Source: Labyrinthula sp. Ha
Lineage: Eukaryota > Sar > Bigyra > Labyrinthulida > Labyrinthulaceae
Direction of reading: 5' to 3'
Length of the DNA stretch: 42,351 nucleotides
Assembly: GCA_015227615.1 (NCBI GenBank)
Contig: JAALGZ010000103.1
Span: forward strand, 1-42,351
This document shows positions 19,501-31,471 of this stretch, one piece after another; the stretch's first letter is position 1; each line of letters starts with the position of its first letter. The notes under the pieces are model-generated. The model saw only the letters and a program-made list of their open reading frames with translations. It made no database searches and had not been told where the DNA came from. A program made the translations under genes and the position numbers.

Positions 19501-22190
19501 CCTAGCGTCAACTACCGAGAAGCGTAGCCCTTTAGAAACACCAGAAGATTTCTTACGTCCCCAAGATGCTCCTGGCTGTGGATTGGAAGAACCTTTTCTT
19601 TTTTGTAACTCAAATCAAAGTATTGTATCTGTTATACAAGATTTAGACCATCATCCTCACTCGTTATAAAGTGAAATTTTAGAGTCAACTTTGACGTTTA
19701 AGGGGCTTAATCGTTTACCCACTGTTTTGCAAAATGAAGTTCCAAGTTCTACCGATCTTAAAGATGCCTTTGAATTCTTAACACAGTTACCTAGAAAAGA
19801 ATTATCTCTAAACATTTCAGAATCTAAATTATTTTAAAAAGCGTCAACTTGCTCTGTAACTCTTACAATCAAGGCACATCTCCATTAAAACTTTTCAGAT
19901 TACTTTGCTTGCCAAAATTAGAATTAAAATCAATCATTACTAAGAACAAGTTTGGCACTTAGCGAAAATTATCTACAGATTTTCCACATAAATTAGATGC
20001 TTCAGTACTACACTCTGCCTTTAATGCAGAATTCTCTCCAAAACAACTTGATTTTTAAACAAAAATTCAATACTTACTAAAACTAAAAAAAGTTAAGAAG
20101 GATTCTAGAAATATTTTCAATGATGGATCCGCAGTTCAACTTAGAATCCCCATAGACATCAGGTTGGAGTTGATTAGAAAACATCCTTTTGAGTACCTTA
20201 CTCAATGGAAAAATTTGCGGATTTTTAACCTTTACTTTTCATTAAGCTTTGTCAAGACAATTTTAAATCACTTTTCCTTTGACACTGTTGATGGAGTCTC
20301 AAGTGTTGATGGGAGCTTACTCAATTTAGTTAACCATTTAGAATCTTTCAAATTTTTTTCTCAAAATCTAACGATTGATATCAGCACTGCTCGTCAACGT
20401 TTCAAAGAAGCCTTAACCTCTCCAAAGTTAATTGTCTTGAAGAAGCCATCTGGTGGTCTATGTCCCATTGAAATTGGGGAGATTTGTTACCGCATTGCAG
20501 TGAAAGGGACCTTGCACATGTTGCCAAATCCCTTACTTTGTAACCAACTAGGCAGTGGTTCACTTGGAGGTGTCGAACATTTCATTCATCATGCTCAAAA
20601 ACGGATTTCAGAAGGATTTAAAATTTTCACATCTGACGTCAAGAATGTTTTTAATTCAGTTTCTCGTAATTTTTTAATTCAACAAGTGCACAAAAGATGT
20701 CATAGATTGAGTAGAACTTTTAACTGGAGCTATGGTTCAGCTGGAAAAATATTTCTAAATGATGGATCTTTCCTCCAATCCAGTCCAGGTGTCAGAGAAA
20801 ATAATCCACTAGGCCCATTAGTTTTCTCGATTTCCCTTAGTGAAATAATTTTTGAGGCTTCAACAAACTCTTTTAAGAGAAAAAAATATTTACTTAGATG
20901 ATTTAGTAATTGTTTCAAAAACATTTCAAGAGCCTGATCTAATCGAAAAAGTAGAAGACGTTTTTTAATCCTTTCAAAACTCATCACATTTTAAACTTTC
21001 TCCTGAAAAAACAATAATTTTTCCTAATCCTAATGAAAATAACTTTCTTGGTTCAACATTAGCTACTAGTGAAACATTTTTTAAGAAACATTTAGATGAA
21101 CTTAATTCTAAATTAGAGAGAATAAAACTCTTGCATCATTAAGATGAATTTTACCTGCTCCGGATATGTGTCCTTCCTCAACTATTTTTTTTTCTACACA
21201 CAACACCAATCAGCTCGGGCAAAGTTAACCACAATACACTTCAATTTTCTGTTTCATTAGTTAATTTACATCAAAGTTCTCCTTTGCATCATTTAATGCT
21301 GACTCGTTACATTTACCAATCTGGAATGGTGGTCTGGGGCTAATGTCTCCAACTTCAATCTCTTAACACTGATTCAATGACAGTAAAGAGCTCTCGGAAA
21401 CACAAATGGAATGTGAGAATTTTCTTTCTGATTTAGGGGTAGTTAAGCAGTGTGCCAGACTGAAAAACTCTTACAAAGAAATGATTGCTAATGCATTCCA
21501 AATTCTTAATGAATTCGAAAAACTGTCTTTTACTGAAAGTTGTACCGAAATTTGCATCAAAATGGATGCATGCATTACCTGTAGAAACCAAAACTACAAT
21601 TTTTAATGTTGATTTCTGTGCAGCTCTGTGTTCAAGATTACCTTTAACTCCAAGATGTAGAAATGATTGCTCGAGAAAAAGTATTATATTTTTTGATCAG
21701 TGCTCTTGTTTTTCGCAAATGAAAGTTTCTCGTCATGAGAGTATTAAGTAAGTTCTAGCTGACTTTTTTAGAGGTACCGGATCTACAGTTGCCTTAGAAC
21801 CCCTCAATGAGAATCATGAAAGACGGGTTGATATTTTGGCTACATTACCCCATTAGGAAACTGCATTAGATGTTTTTGTCGTTTCCATTTCATAGAAGAA
21901 GAATTTTAGATCAAGTGATTCACTGAGAGAAGCTTTGACTTCTCTAGCTGTAAAAAATGATTCCAGCGAATCAGTTAGGTTAATCAAGTTGTGCATCTAG
22001 CTTTAGGTAAGGGGATTAAGTCAAACAACAAGGAAAGTGCGAATTTAGATTTTTAAATCAATTTCAAGCATTCGCGCTATTAACAGGTGGATTTGTAAGT
22101 AAAAGGTCATTAGAACATATCAATAGTCACAGAAAACAAATCCTACTGAAACGTTGCGATAAAAATATAGGCTTTTTGTTAGCTTAACGA
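19500..22190 (+). mobile_element. Decayed LINE (non-LTR retrotransposon)
   Basis: Plus-strand reverse-transcriptase coding matter without integrase, RNase H or LTRs. The start is vague. The N-terminal part near 19.6-19.85 kb reads as a soluble segment (TVLQNEVPSSTDLKDAFEFL). The RT core is at 20164-20950. A Cys-rich region near 21.6-21.7 kb is followed by a RHESI stretch and, near 21.8 kb, LEPLNENHERRVDILATL. The last matches the C-terminal pattern of LINEs with a restriction-like (PD-D/E-x-K) endonuclease: Cys-rich finger, RH, then an E...RPDI stretch, here RVDI. Numerous stops and frame changes across the element show that it is dead. No poly-A tail or target duplication was identified. Confidence 0.65.
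20164..20950 (+). pseudogene. LINE reverse transcriptase core, decayed
   Basis: The open part is 245 residues long. It shows KKPSGGLCPIEIGEICYRIAVKG (the RPIxxGEtxxRixxK block with Cys-Pro for Arg-Pro) and LGSGSLGGVEHFIHHAQKRI. Then come the catalytic strand TSDVKNVFNSVSRNFL (Asp of motif A) and SSPGVRENNPLGPLVFSI (the GxxQGDPLGP block, altered). A frame change at about 20880-20890 separates this from YLDDLVIVSKT (motif C, about 20889-20921), which is still readable in the next frame. Degeneration is modest within the RT core and strong outside. Confidence 0.7.
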
Positions 22191-22899
22191 TGCATAAAGC
22201 CTGGGCGTTCCAGCAGTGTGTCTTAGGTGTTTAAGGTGAATCAAGAACGCAATACATTAACATCTAAGGAAAAGAAAAGTTAAGAAGAAAGACAAAAATA
22301 TTATTCTTACTGTAATTTATACTAATGAAATACATTTTAACCTTAAGGAACTGACATACCGTAATACTAATTCCATCTAGAATCAACATTAGCTTCCTTC
22401 ACAACTTGTAGGTGTTGCGAAGTTGTCCAATGTTCACTGCAAGCACCTTGAATTCCATTCTACCACCCATTGAGTCTTTGATTGTGATGCATCATCCACG
22501 AGATCCAGTGAGATGAGCTGCGATGAACACAAAATGATTCCCCACATGAAGTACTGATCCAATCGCATTAACCTTCCTCATAGGATCAAGTGAGAAATCC
22601 ATTAACTAATTCATTGCTAAAGCCGAATCATTAAGTCACTGGTCATCTTCCTCTCTGCCAAGGCTACATCCCCAAATTCTTTCGTAAGTTAGACTGTGCA
22701 GAGGAATTCTTTTTTGTGTCGAGTTCCAGCCGTAAGCAGATCCAAAACGGTCACTCAGAAAATCCATGATGTCAGTGTTCTCTAATTACAGGTCAACGTT
22801 AACTGTGTTCACCACAACACTTTCTTCAACTACAGCACTCGACTCAAGTGAACGTATAATGTCTTGAGGTCTTCTGTCCTCATTATAAGAATCAAAATT
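22191..22899. other. No recognisable gene
   Basis: About 0.7 kb after the LINE. It is less AT-rich than its surroundings on the right and may be decayed coding sequence belonging to the minus-strand remnant that follows, but no family signature was found. Confidence 0.35.
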
Positions 22900-23800
22900 T
22901 CAATGAAGCGAGACATCAGCTGCAGTGTCAACGTAATTCATCAAGTAAGTTTTGACGCGTTCCATTGATACAAATCTGTCATTGGCTAAACCAAGAACTG
23001 TATGCATGAAAGGAGTGTAATTGTCGCGTAACACAGATCTTTGGCTACAAAACTGAAACCCAATTCCAACTAGAAAAACAGACTTATAAAGTGCTACTGT
23101 TCCATAGATATCAATTTCAAACAATATATATCTTCCAAGTTTAATGAAACGTTGTGCCAACTTCATCAAACTCACACAGCTGTGTGTATGATTCTTCACC
23201 GTAAATTCAACTCTCAAGTAAGTTTTAATGGCTTTAGGCTATTCTGGAGCCACTTCAAAAACATTTTCAAACTCAAACTTCTCCTTTTTAAAAGTACCAA
23301 TGCTAGCAACTGCAACCTTACTGTTCTTTTTTCTGGCCTTCGGGCATAACCCATTTAATTGATGGTAATGACCTCCGTAAAATTTAATCTTTTTGAAAAA
23401 ATCAGCAGCATTACCCATGTCCATTGGAATGCAAAAACCTTTTTCACCAACTGTTACTGAAGCAAAGTTATTCTGTACGATATTAAATGTTTGATTTTTT
23501 TTGCATAAAAGCTTCTAGGCAATGGGTTGTAAAAAATGCATCACCATCAAATACAACAGTAAATTTAGTAAAAGATGGTAAAAGGATATCAAACTTTAGA
23601 CCTAGGTCAACTTAAAGGTAATCATTTTCGAAAGTTCGTCTTTCTTGCCAAAACAGATTGCTTAAGGATTTCATCCCAAACTTTTTCAAAGCTGTTTTCG
23701 TGAAGTTTGCAACATCTATAATCTTAAGGAAATCGGGCATTAAAACCCTCACCGATACGTTCCATGGCATTACTCTTTAAGGGTTTGATTGATTCTTCTG
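22900..23800 (-). pseudogene. Decayed coding sequence of unknown family
   Basis: Two adjacent minus frames (23239-23424 and 22900-23217) plus readable stretches up to about 23.8 kb look like one broken coding region. Examples are TVVFDGDAFFTTHCLEAFMQ near 23.55 kb, FYGGHYHQLNGLCPKARKKN near 23.35 kb, then FTVKNHTHSCVSLMKLAQRF and a YVDTAADVSLH end. The stretches are separated by stops and frame changes. Composition is coding-like and richer in G+C than the surroundings. I do not recognise the family; a DNA transposon or an old host gene are both possible. Confidence 0.4.
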
Positions 23801-24339
23801 TAAAAATTCTTTTCTTCCAATTTGACTTTAAGCTGCAATGAAATCATCTACTTCAGCAATTTGAATATACAGGCACGAATTGATCATAAGCTGGGACCGA
23901 GTGTTGTTGCCAGCAAAAAAATCTTCCTCCTTTTTTGGCAGGATGCAAGTTTAAAGTAAATGGGAGTTGAATCTTTACTTAAATTGACGCGTAGAAAAAA
24001 CAGCTGTATTAGAATTGATGTAAAACACTTGTTTTAAATTAAGTCGAAAAGGTTCTACTCAAGTCCAGTTATTTGAAGATAATATATGTAGGAACCAAGT
24101 TTTACTAATTATATGAATTCGTTTCTTTGCTGTTGTTTTCACTTATTCCTTAGTTCACAAGTATTCAAGGATGGGTTTGCTTTCCTATTTATCTCACTAT
24201 CCAATTCTATATTTCGAACTTCCTTTTCGTATATTCTATCTGGTACGTTAAAGTCAACTTATGTGTTCCAACTGTTCTAACTATATATATATTCAGTACA
24301 GAAAGGATTATATTCTTTGTGTTGCTCGATGAGGAAACT

Positions 24340-25227
24340 TTCAAAATTCTTTAGTTTGACTCCGACAAATGCTTTTTTTAGCTTTCTCTAGAGGCTTTAA
24401 ATATTTTTGCTGAGCAGCTTCTGTAAACTCTTCCCATATCTCTTTAAAAGAATTGTCTAAAGCTCTAAGATTTGGAAAGGAATCTGTAATAATTTCAGCT
24501 AATTCTTCTCTAGATTCAACTAAATCTGAACCTAAAGACCTTTAGCTGCTTCAGAAAAGGTTGCTGCAAGATGTTTTAAGCAACGAATGTGCTTAGCTCC
24601 ACAAATATTAGCTACTTTAGCCAGTGCAGGACTACCATCTGTAGTCATCACCTTAGCTTCGTTAAGATTAAGCTCTTGTAGCCCACGTTTTACATCGTTT
24701 GAGTTCTCAATATACATCATCGTGCACTCAAAATTGATTGTTTTTAAGAAACAATCAACTCATACATGGAACATAGCAACAAAGCGATATCTTCTAAGTC
24801 CTTGTGTAGTGTCGGTTTGAGTAGAACCATTGTAAAGTTAAGCTAATTTTAATTGAAGAGTCTCTTGAAACCTAACTCCAGCTAAAATTAAACCATGATT
24901 GAAGTGTAAATTGAAAGATCTGCCTCTGAAAATGCATTAATTTCCACAATTCATTATTTTAACAAGATTAGTATCTTCAGAATTAGAATTATTTTCTTTA
25001 GCTTTGTTCATTACACGTCTAACTAATTGTTTTGAGAACAAAACTCCCGGAAATGAACGATGGAAAGCATTCATTGCTGCTGAAGGGTTAGTTTCAGCAA
25101 TGACAAGAGTTTGAATGAACTGTAATTCTTCTGCTGTTAATTGTTGAATAAATTCTGTAAATTTCCCAAGAGCTTCTTCTTCATGATCGCTGTGATTTAT
25201 CTTACTAAGTTTAGAAAAATATTTCAT
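24340..25227 (-). pseudogene. Decayed MULE-like transposase
   Basis: The N-terminal frame at 24937-25227 (96 residues, ATG start) contains ETNPSAAMNAFHRSFPGVLF and KQLVRRVMNKAKE, a helical segment that may bind DNA. Further along, a stretch reading GSTQTDTTQGLRRYRFVAMF precedes the frame at 24532-24720 with KVMTTDGSPALAKVANICGA then KHIRCLKHLAATF. This resembles the MULE transposase block in which an Asp-Gly (second catalytic Asp) is followed by a C-x-x-H. Readable sequence continues to about 24340. Several stops and frame changes show it is dead. Terminal inverted repeats were not found. Confidence 0.5.
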
Positions 25228-25893
25228 TTTCGTTGAATCAAAGTTAAGATTAACTCAAAACTGACAATGTTCAGAATAATTACACTGAATGACACAGCGT
25301 TTCAATTTTCTTATGTCTTTTACAAGTTCAACTTTACTTCGTGCTGCACAAAAAAACACTGATGTTCTCGTGAACCACCTAAAGCGACCGTTTTCAATCG
25401 TTGACACGTGCAAAAACATCTCGTTTGCTATGACAGCTTCAAAATGTTCCCATACTTCTAGCTCTGTCCTTTCTGGGAAGTTTTTTGGGTCGTTTTCCGA
25501 AGTTAGGACGTCGTGAATACTGTTCTCGATTTTTGCATTTTTTCCTTTTTTGTTTCTTCTGATCTTGGGTCAAATGGCCCATTTTTCAACTCCGTTACCT
25601 GAAAATTTTCGTAAAGTATGACTTTTGGTTATATGGCCCAAATATGAAATCCTGAAATCATAAATGCAATTAATGCCTTAATTTTACCTATGCCGTAAAT
25701 GGCCATTCTTACTAAAATTTCACCAATCACATGCCGAGTGTAAATTACACGCGTATAAAAAAGGTGGATTCCAGGTAAATATAGTAACAATGCTTACTTA
25801 AGTGTAGCATTTGTACATTAGAAAGTAAGGCTTGCAAGTTTTCATTTTCTTGTAGCAGGAAGATGGACTTATAGTAAGGCAATTAGCTATGTT
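25228..25893. other. Intergenic stretch with three spaced ATGGCC motifs
   Basis: No supported gene. ATGGCCC or ATGGCCA occurs at 25574, 25633 and 25699 (spacing 59 and 66), each in an AT-rich context. The right limit is the target site of copia-D. Confidence 0.4.
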
Positions 25894-25898
25894 GTGTC
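25894..25898. repeat. Target-site duplication of copia-D, left
   Basis: GTGTC, identical to 35610-35614 at the other end. Confidence 0.75.
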
Positions 25899-26033
25899 TG
25901 TTGAAAGCTTCAAAGTTATATTCTGTATTTTATATTTTTAGAGGTTAAAATTCTCCATTCTATATAAAATACAGTGTAGTGTAATATTTATATTCTATTT
26001 CACTAGAGTATACAACACTGCATATATTTGATA
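25899..26033 (-). repeat. 3' LTR of copia-D, 135 bp
   Basis: About 91 percent identical to 35475-35609. In element orientation it starts TATCAA and ends CAACA. The 5' end is TA rather than the usual TG, supported by the exact GTGTC flanks. Confidence 0.8.
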
Positions 26034-26229
26034 TGCACCCATTTCCATATCTCTTTTCAGTTCCATAGCTTTGTTATGTAAATTTGTAATATTTTTATTT
26101 CATTTTTATTTTTTTTACATTTTTATTTTGTTTTTCTTTATTATTTCTATTTTTTGTAATTTGTGGTTTTTCTTATTCTGCTTCTTATAACTTCTTTAAT
26201 AAGCAGTTCCTAATCCTAATGAATGTCTC

Positions 26230-26449
26230 TTTTGCAACAGTTTTTGTGAAGATGTCTGATAAAATTTTGCTTGCCATCCACATGGTCAATGGTAAATTTT
26301 TTTTTCTTCAGCACAACTCTGGTAAATAAATATTCAACTTCAATATGTCTTGACATTCCTGAGATAGCTTGGCCATTCATCAACTTGATCGTGCCTTGGT
26401 TATCACACTTTATTCCTATGTCAATATTTTTTATCTCGAGAAAGTTTAT
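26230..26449 (-). pseudogene. Copia-D RNase H end, separated by copia-C
   Basis: The minus strand reads the typical copia C-terminal block: IKCDNQGTIKLMNGQA, then SRHIEVEYLFTRVVLKKKK and FTIDHVDGKQNFI. It lies directly outside the copia-C LTR, and the matching upstream part ends at the other side of copia-C (31472), proving the nesting. Confidence 0.8.
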
Positions 26450-26630
26450 TGTTAAAAGTTGTTTTATATTTAAAGTTTTTATTAGTTAAAGTCTGGCTTG
26501 GTATTCTAACTTTTTTTAAGAACTACTTGTGTTAAGTTAGAATACCCTGGCTAATAAACTATCGTACTAAGAAAGCACTTCACAGCCTACTACGCAAACA
26601 ACTTATGTTCATATTCACCAACAACTAACA
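26450..26630 (-). repeat. 3' LTR of copia-C, 181 bp
   Basis: About 90 percent identical to 31290-31471. It contains an internal inverted pair, TTGGTATTCTAACTT and AAGTTAGAATACC, about 30 bases apart on the plus strand, which could fold a hairpin. Confidence 0.85.
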
Positions 26631-29600
26631 TACGATACTCATTTCTTCCATGCTCCTTTTGTTTTTGCTTTAATGCTTCGTTTGCTAAGTTTGTCATCCA
26701 CTTACTGACATTCTGTAAAAACAACTTTCTCGATACTGGTTTAATTAGAATATCTGCATCTTTCGCCTTTGTATTTACATATTCGATTATCCACTTTTCC
26801 TGTACAAGAATTTGTTTTGAGAAATAATACTCAATCTCTAGTTATTTTATACCTGAATATCTTTCTTTGATGCCCATTTTTTACATGTTCCTTCATTGTC
26901 TCATTTTACCACCACCTCAGCCAGTTTCATATTTAAAAATCTTAAGTTTATTTGAAGTCATCTTGTTTCTTTTATCATGGTCGAGCAGGCAAAAATTCCT
27001 GATTCTGTAGATGATGTGGCGATCATCTTTTGTTTTTTCGTTTTGTATAGTAACGCCGAACCATTTATTTTCAATATAAAGCCAGTCATAGAGTAACGTC
27101 CCTTTAACGATACATGAGATGCGTCACTGTAGGCTTCCAAGTTCAAAACTTTTACACCTTTCTTTTATTTTAATCCAAGCGTTTTTGTATTCAGCAAGTA
27201 ACCAATAACCTTCTTTGCTGCATTAAATTGTCCTAAGTTTGGCTTAGCACAGCATTATGCTAATAGGTTAGTTTGAAAAGGAATATCAGATCGACAAACT
27301 CTGCAGATGAAATTAAGTGATCAAACAATAGATTGGAACTTCTTTTTTAATTCCAGTGCTTTACTATTTCCCAGTTGATCAACATGTACGTTTACTACGT
27401 GTGGAATAACGTTTCGCTCATCCTTTTGTATTGTGAATGTATCTGCTAGTCTGATAATATAGCTTTATGCTGTCAAGTATATATCTGTGTCACTTTCTGC
27501 TATTTCAAAACCAACATAGTTGTTGATTTGTAACGTATCTTTTACATTGTAAAATGTTCTTAGCTTTGCAAGTATCCAGTTCAACTGTTCTTCATCGTTC
27601 GACGCAAACAACATATCATCTACTTATAATAGAACAATTATGTTTCTTTGACGATGACAAAAAATTGTACTCTCCTTGATATTAACCTCGAAATTTAATT
27701 TCTTTAACGTACTAGTTATTTCTTTGCACCGGTAAACCGAAGACTCTTTCAATCCGTATACGGCTCTTGAGGACTTCCAAACGTGTTCAGAATATATATT
27801 CTGAAGTTTCTGAGGTAACTTATAATAGTAAACTTTGTCCAATGTTGCGTTAAGGAACGCGTTTCCGATGTCAACTTGCATCCACTTCATATTATTACAT
27901 GTCACTATAAATATAAAGATTCGGATTTATTCCAGTTTTGCCGTTGGAGAATGATATTTTAAAAAATTCATCTTGCATATCCCCACGCGCCACAAAACGA
28001 CATTTATATATTTGTTCTTTTGATATATTATCAGTTTTCTTCGTATATAATTCTATTATTGGGATTACTGTTTTAGTGTCAATATTCACTTTTTTGACCA
28101 GTTCTATTTTTCCATTTTTTACTAGTTTGTTCAATTCTTTGTTATATGCCTTGTGCCATTTTTCAGCTTCTGGCTTGTTTTTTATTTGGAAGTAGGATTT
28201 AGGTATTAATTTGTCTTTTACCACTAACACTGAAGCATATTCTACTAAAGTAGGCTGTTGAAATATAAGAGTCACATCTTCAAATAGGAGTTTAGTATCA
28301 TTAGCCACAACATCTGTATATGTAAGTCTATCAAGAGTTTTAACTTGTCTTCTGGATCTTCTAAGGGACGCTTCTACTGGTAAAAGTGTATTGGATTCCG
28401 TTGAATTCATCGTTTCTAACTAGTTTTGTTTTTCTTCTTCAGTGGTATTATTTTTATCTTCACTGACCTCATTTGGTTCTGGTTCTGGGCAATATGGAAT
28501 AATATTTGCTGTATTTCCTTCTTGTTCGTTTTTATCTTGACCGTCAAGTGTTTGGACTCTTTTGGATATTTTAAAGTTTCTAGTTTTAGCCAGGTTCATC
28601 TTTTCCTTATCAACTATAAATCCTTCTCCCGCTAAATAATTATATCCCACAAAGTATCCTTCTTATCCTTTAGGTTCCATTTTATTTTTTATCTCTGTTA
28701 AATATACAGTTAACGCTCCAAACATATGTAGTTTATTCAACTTTGGTTTTCTTTTAAATATGCTTTCAAAAGCAGTTGTAGATCTTGCATCCTCTGTCAC
28801 TCTGTTTGATACATATATTGAATAGTAAGTTGCGAAATACCAGTATAATTGTCCGTCTAACATAGTCCAGTTAATCATCAGTCTTATTCTATTCAACAGA
28901 AACTGATTACCCCTTTCCGCAATTCCATTGTGTTCAGGGACGCTTGCTGCTGGGACTGTGAATTCTATTCCGTTATTCTCGTAGTATTTAATTGTTTTTT
29001 TTTTTGATTGAGCGGTTCTCTTCCTTGGTCACTGTGTATATGTTTTATCGTTATCTGTGTTTGCTTTTCAAACCACTTCAGGAATATAATAATTTCTTTC
29101 GCTATCCCGGAATTTTTTTCTGTAACAATAAACGAACCGATATTTGGTATTTACATTCGTAATTAGTAAAAAAGCTTTATTTCCAGCTCAGATTGTGGTT
29201 AGACTAGCAACTGAATCAATCACAAAGAACTCACCGGGTTCCGCTGTAAATTCTGTTTTCCTTTTCTGGAAATAGCTGCACGTTTCATGTTGATAACTTC
29301 ACAAATTCTACATTTAAATTCTTTTAATTTTTTTAGGATATAGTTCTATATCATAATATTTTAGGTGTGTTGAAATGATTCTAGACTCTGGTGTCCGAAT
29401 ATATTGTGTAAATACTCCATTTTGAACATTTTCCCATTTATCAAAGATATCACTGATTGGTAATTATTAGTTTCTTTTCGTTTTAGATCGTAATTCTTAT
29501 CTGTTTTTACTTCCTTGGGTTTACATTTCAATAGAAATAAATTATTTTGATTCTTTTCTGCTTTACGTAGTAATAACTCGTCTTTTGAAATAGAAATAGT

Positions 29601-31100
29601 ATTTTCTTTTGCAGTGAACATAAACCTTTGCTCATTTGAGTTGTTATTGAGACTAAGCAAATATCTAACTCATGTTGAAATAAGTTAGTTTTGGTTTGGA
29701 AATGTATGAGAAAGAGCTGATGTTCTGACCTCTAGTGATCGAAATATAAAGATAGATGTTAGTTGAGTGGGTGAGATATATCCGAACCTTTGTTGAGAGC
29801 CAAGCGGAGCTCTTATGGGAAAATTTAAGCTTGTTTAGACTTAAAGGAAATGGATGTTATTAGAAATATAAAATCGGTGGTAATGTCATATTGGAAGTTA
29901 ACGGAAGAGAAAAATGTGATGACGTGGTTTGGTGAAATACAGTTTTAGCTATGATCGAACACGAACTGTAGTTTGCTGAATATAGTTTTTAAAATAAGTT
30001 TTTTAAGCCTTAAGAAGTATAGATAAGAAGTTTTACAAGAGTTTAAGACACCAAGAAGAAAAGGAAGAAATAAAAGTTAGAAGTGTAAATTGAGAACTAG
30101 ACGTACTCAATACTCATCAAAAATTGCAACATCTTCTAGTATTATTCTTTGATTGTTGTCAAGTACCGCATCAAAGGCTCCTTTTTGCGTGCTTTGATAC
30201 GTTTTCCTCCAGCTGCATTTACAATTTTTGGTGAATTCATTGTTTCTATATCCATCATATAGCAAATATATTGTCTACCACAAATATGTTAACTAACTCC
30301 AGAATCCAATATCAATGTATTTTTGTAGTGAATCTTGTCTTCAATTTTGAATATCATATTTGAAGGTTCATTTAGCCAGGATATCCCAATGAATGCGTTG
30401 ACAAAACTCTCTGTATTCATTTTTTCTGAATTATTTATCGTATCATATTTAGTTTTATTTCGTTTGCATGTACACGCTGAATGTGCAGTAACTTTGTAAA
30501 TGGTGCAATACCAGTCATTTGTGCATTCATACTTACGATGACCTTTCTTATAACATTTATAACAAATTATTGACAAAGCTTTTCCACTACAATTCATTTT
30601 CTTTACATAGTCCTCCTGAGCTTTCTCCGCCAATAGATGTAGTTTTCCATATACCTCATTATATTTAGGTTTTCTATGTGGTTGAAACCGTACAGTAGTT
30701 TCTAGCTCTTTTTTCAATAAAAGGGCATCCATTGTAGCTGGAAATAGAAGAAACAGTTTATGGATCACTTACTGTTCATTTAACTGACCACCCAACATTC
30801 TGAAATTTCTAAGCGAAGTATTAAAATTCCTCAGCCATTCCTGAAAATATCTCCCTGCAGTTTTACTTAATTAGTCTTCTTAAAGTAACAACTTCTAATT
30901 TTTATTCCCAATGCAGAACTTTTCAATTATCTCTATTACCTCTTGAGGTTGTTTAATACCATGGATTAAATAATGAAGTGATATATCAAGATGTTTCCAG
31001 ATGATTGTTAACACTTTTTGCTTTGGATGCTTTTACCGTTGTTATATTTTTACCTTCTTCTGGCTGACTGGAGGCATTCTCTTCTACCAAATTGTCCTTG
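26631..31100 (-). pseudogene. Copia-C gag-pol, broken
   Basis: Rounded parts in reading order. Gag with zinc knuckle CYKCYKKGHRKYEC and a second altered knuckle near 30.5 kb. Protease signature LILDSGVS near 30.3 kb. GAG-pre-integrase with YLHNIFGHQSLESF near 29.4 kb and the integrase C-terminal part near 28.7 kb. RT start with AEKWHKAYNKELNKL near 28.1 kb and RT core with MQVDIGNAFLNATLDKVYYY near 27.8 kb. RNase H with AYSDASHVSLKGRYSMTGF near 27.1 kb. It has many breaks. Confidence 0.8.
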
Positions 31101-31274
31101 GAAGTTAATACAAAGTCTAACTCTTTTGATTCAATTAAAATATTGGTATATGTTTTTCATTCCATAAAATTCTTTTTTCCTGTTAACATAATTCCTGGCG
31201 TTTATTTTTCTTGTTCCATTGTAGAACAGTTATTATTTCTTATTCGCTTGTACTTTAACTTATATGTGCTGTGT

Positions 31275-31288
31275 TTCGGCCGTTAACC
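31275..31288 (-). promoter_or_regulatory. Copia-C primer-binding site (tRNA-Asn anticodon arm)
   Basis: The plus strand TTCGGCCGTTAACC matches 13 of 14 bases of the tRNA-Asn(GUU) anticodon stem-loop TTCGGCTGTTAACC. In element orientation the site begins GGTTAAC one base after the LTR end. Confidence 0.65.
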
Positions 31289-31289
31289 T

Positions 31290-31471
31290 TGTTAAACGTT
31301 GTTTTATATTTATAACTTTTATTAGTTAAAGTCTGCCTTGGTATTCTAACTTTTTTATAAGAACTACTTGTGCTAAGTTAAAATACCCTGGCTACCAAAC
31401 CACCATACTAAGAAAATTCTTCACAGCCTACTACGCAAACAACTTATGTTTATATTCAGGAACAACTAACA
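31290..31471 (-). repeat. 5' LTR of copia-C, 182 bp
   Basis: Pairs with 26450-26630. The same internal inverted pair is present with one mismatch (AAGTTAAAATACC). The primer site follows with a one-base spacer. Confidence 0.85.

Larger units (their letters stand above)
26450..31471 (-). mobile_element. Copia-C: Ty1/copia LTR retrotransposon nested in copia-D
   Basis: 5022 bp, with LTRs at 26450-26630 (181 bp) and 31290-31471 (182 bp) that start TGTTAG and end AACA in element orientation. Outside flanks TTTAT and TTTAC look like a target duplication with one difference. It contains gag with two zinc knuckles, protease, integrase, RT and RNase H in Ty1/copia order. It is broken at many places. 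By hand count the LTRs differ at about 19 positions (near 10 percent). Confidence 0.85.

Noticed and set aside
24000-25893. Terminal inverted repeats of the MULE relic
   Set aside because: I looked for an inverted match of the sequence near 25560-25750 on the other side and found none convincing.
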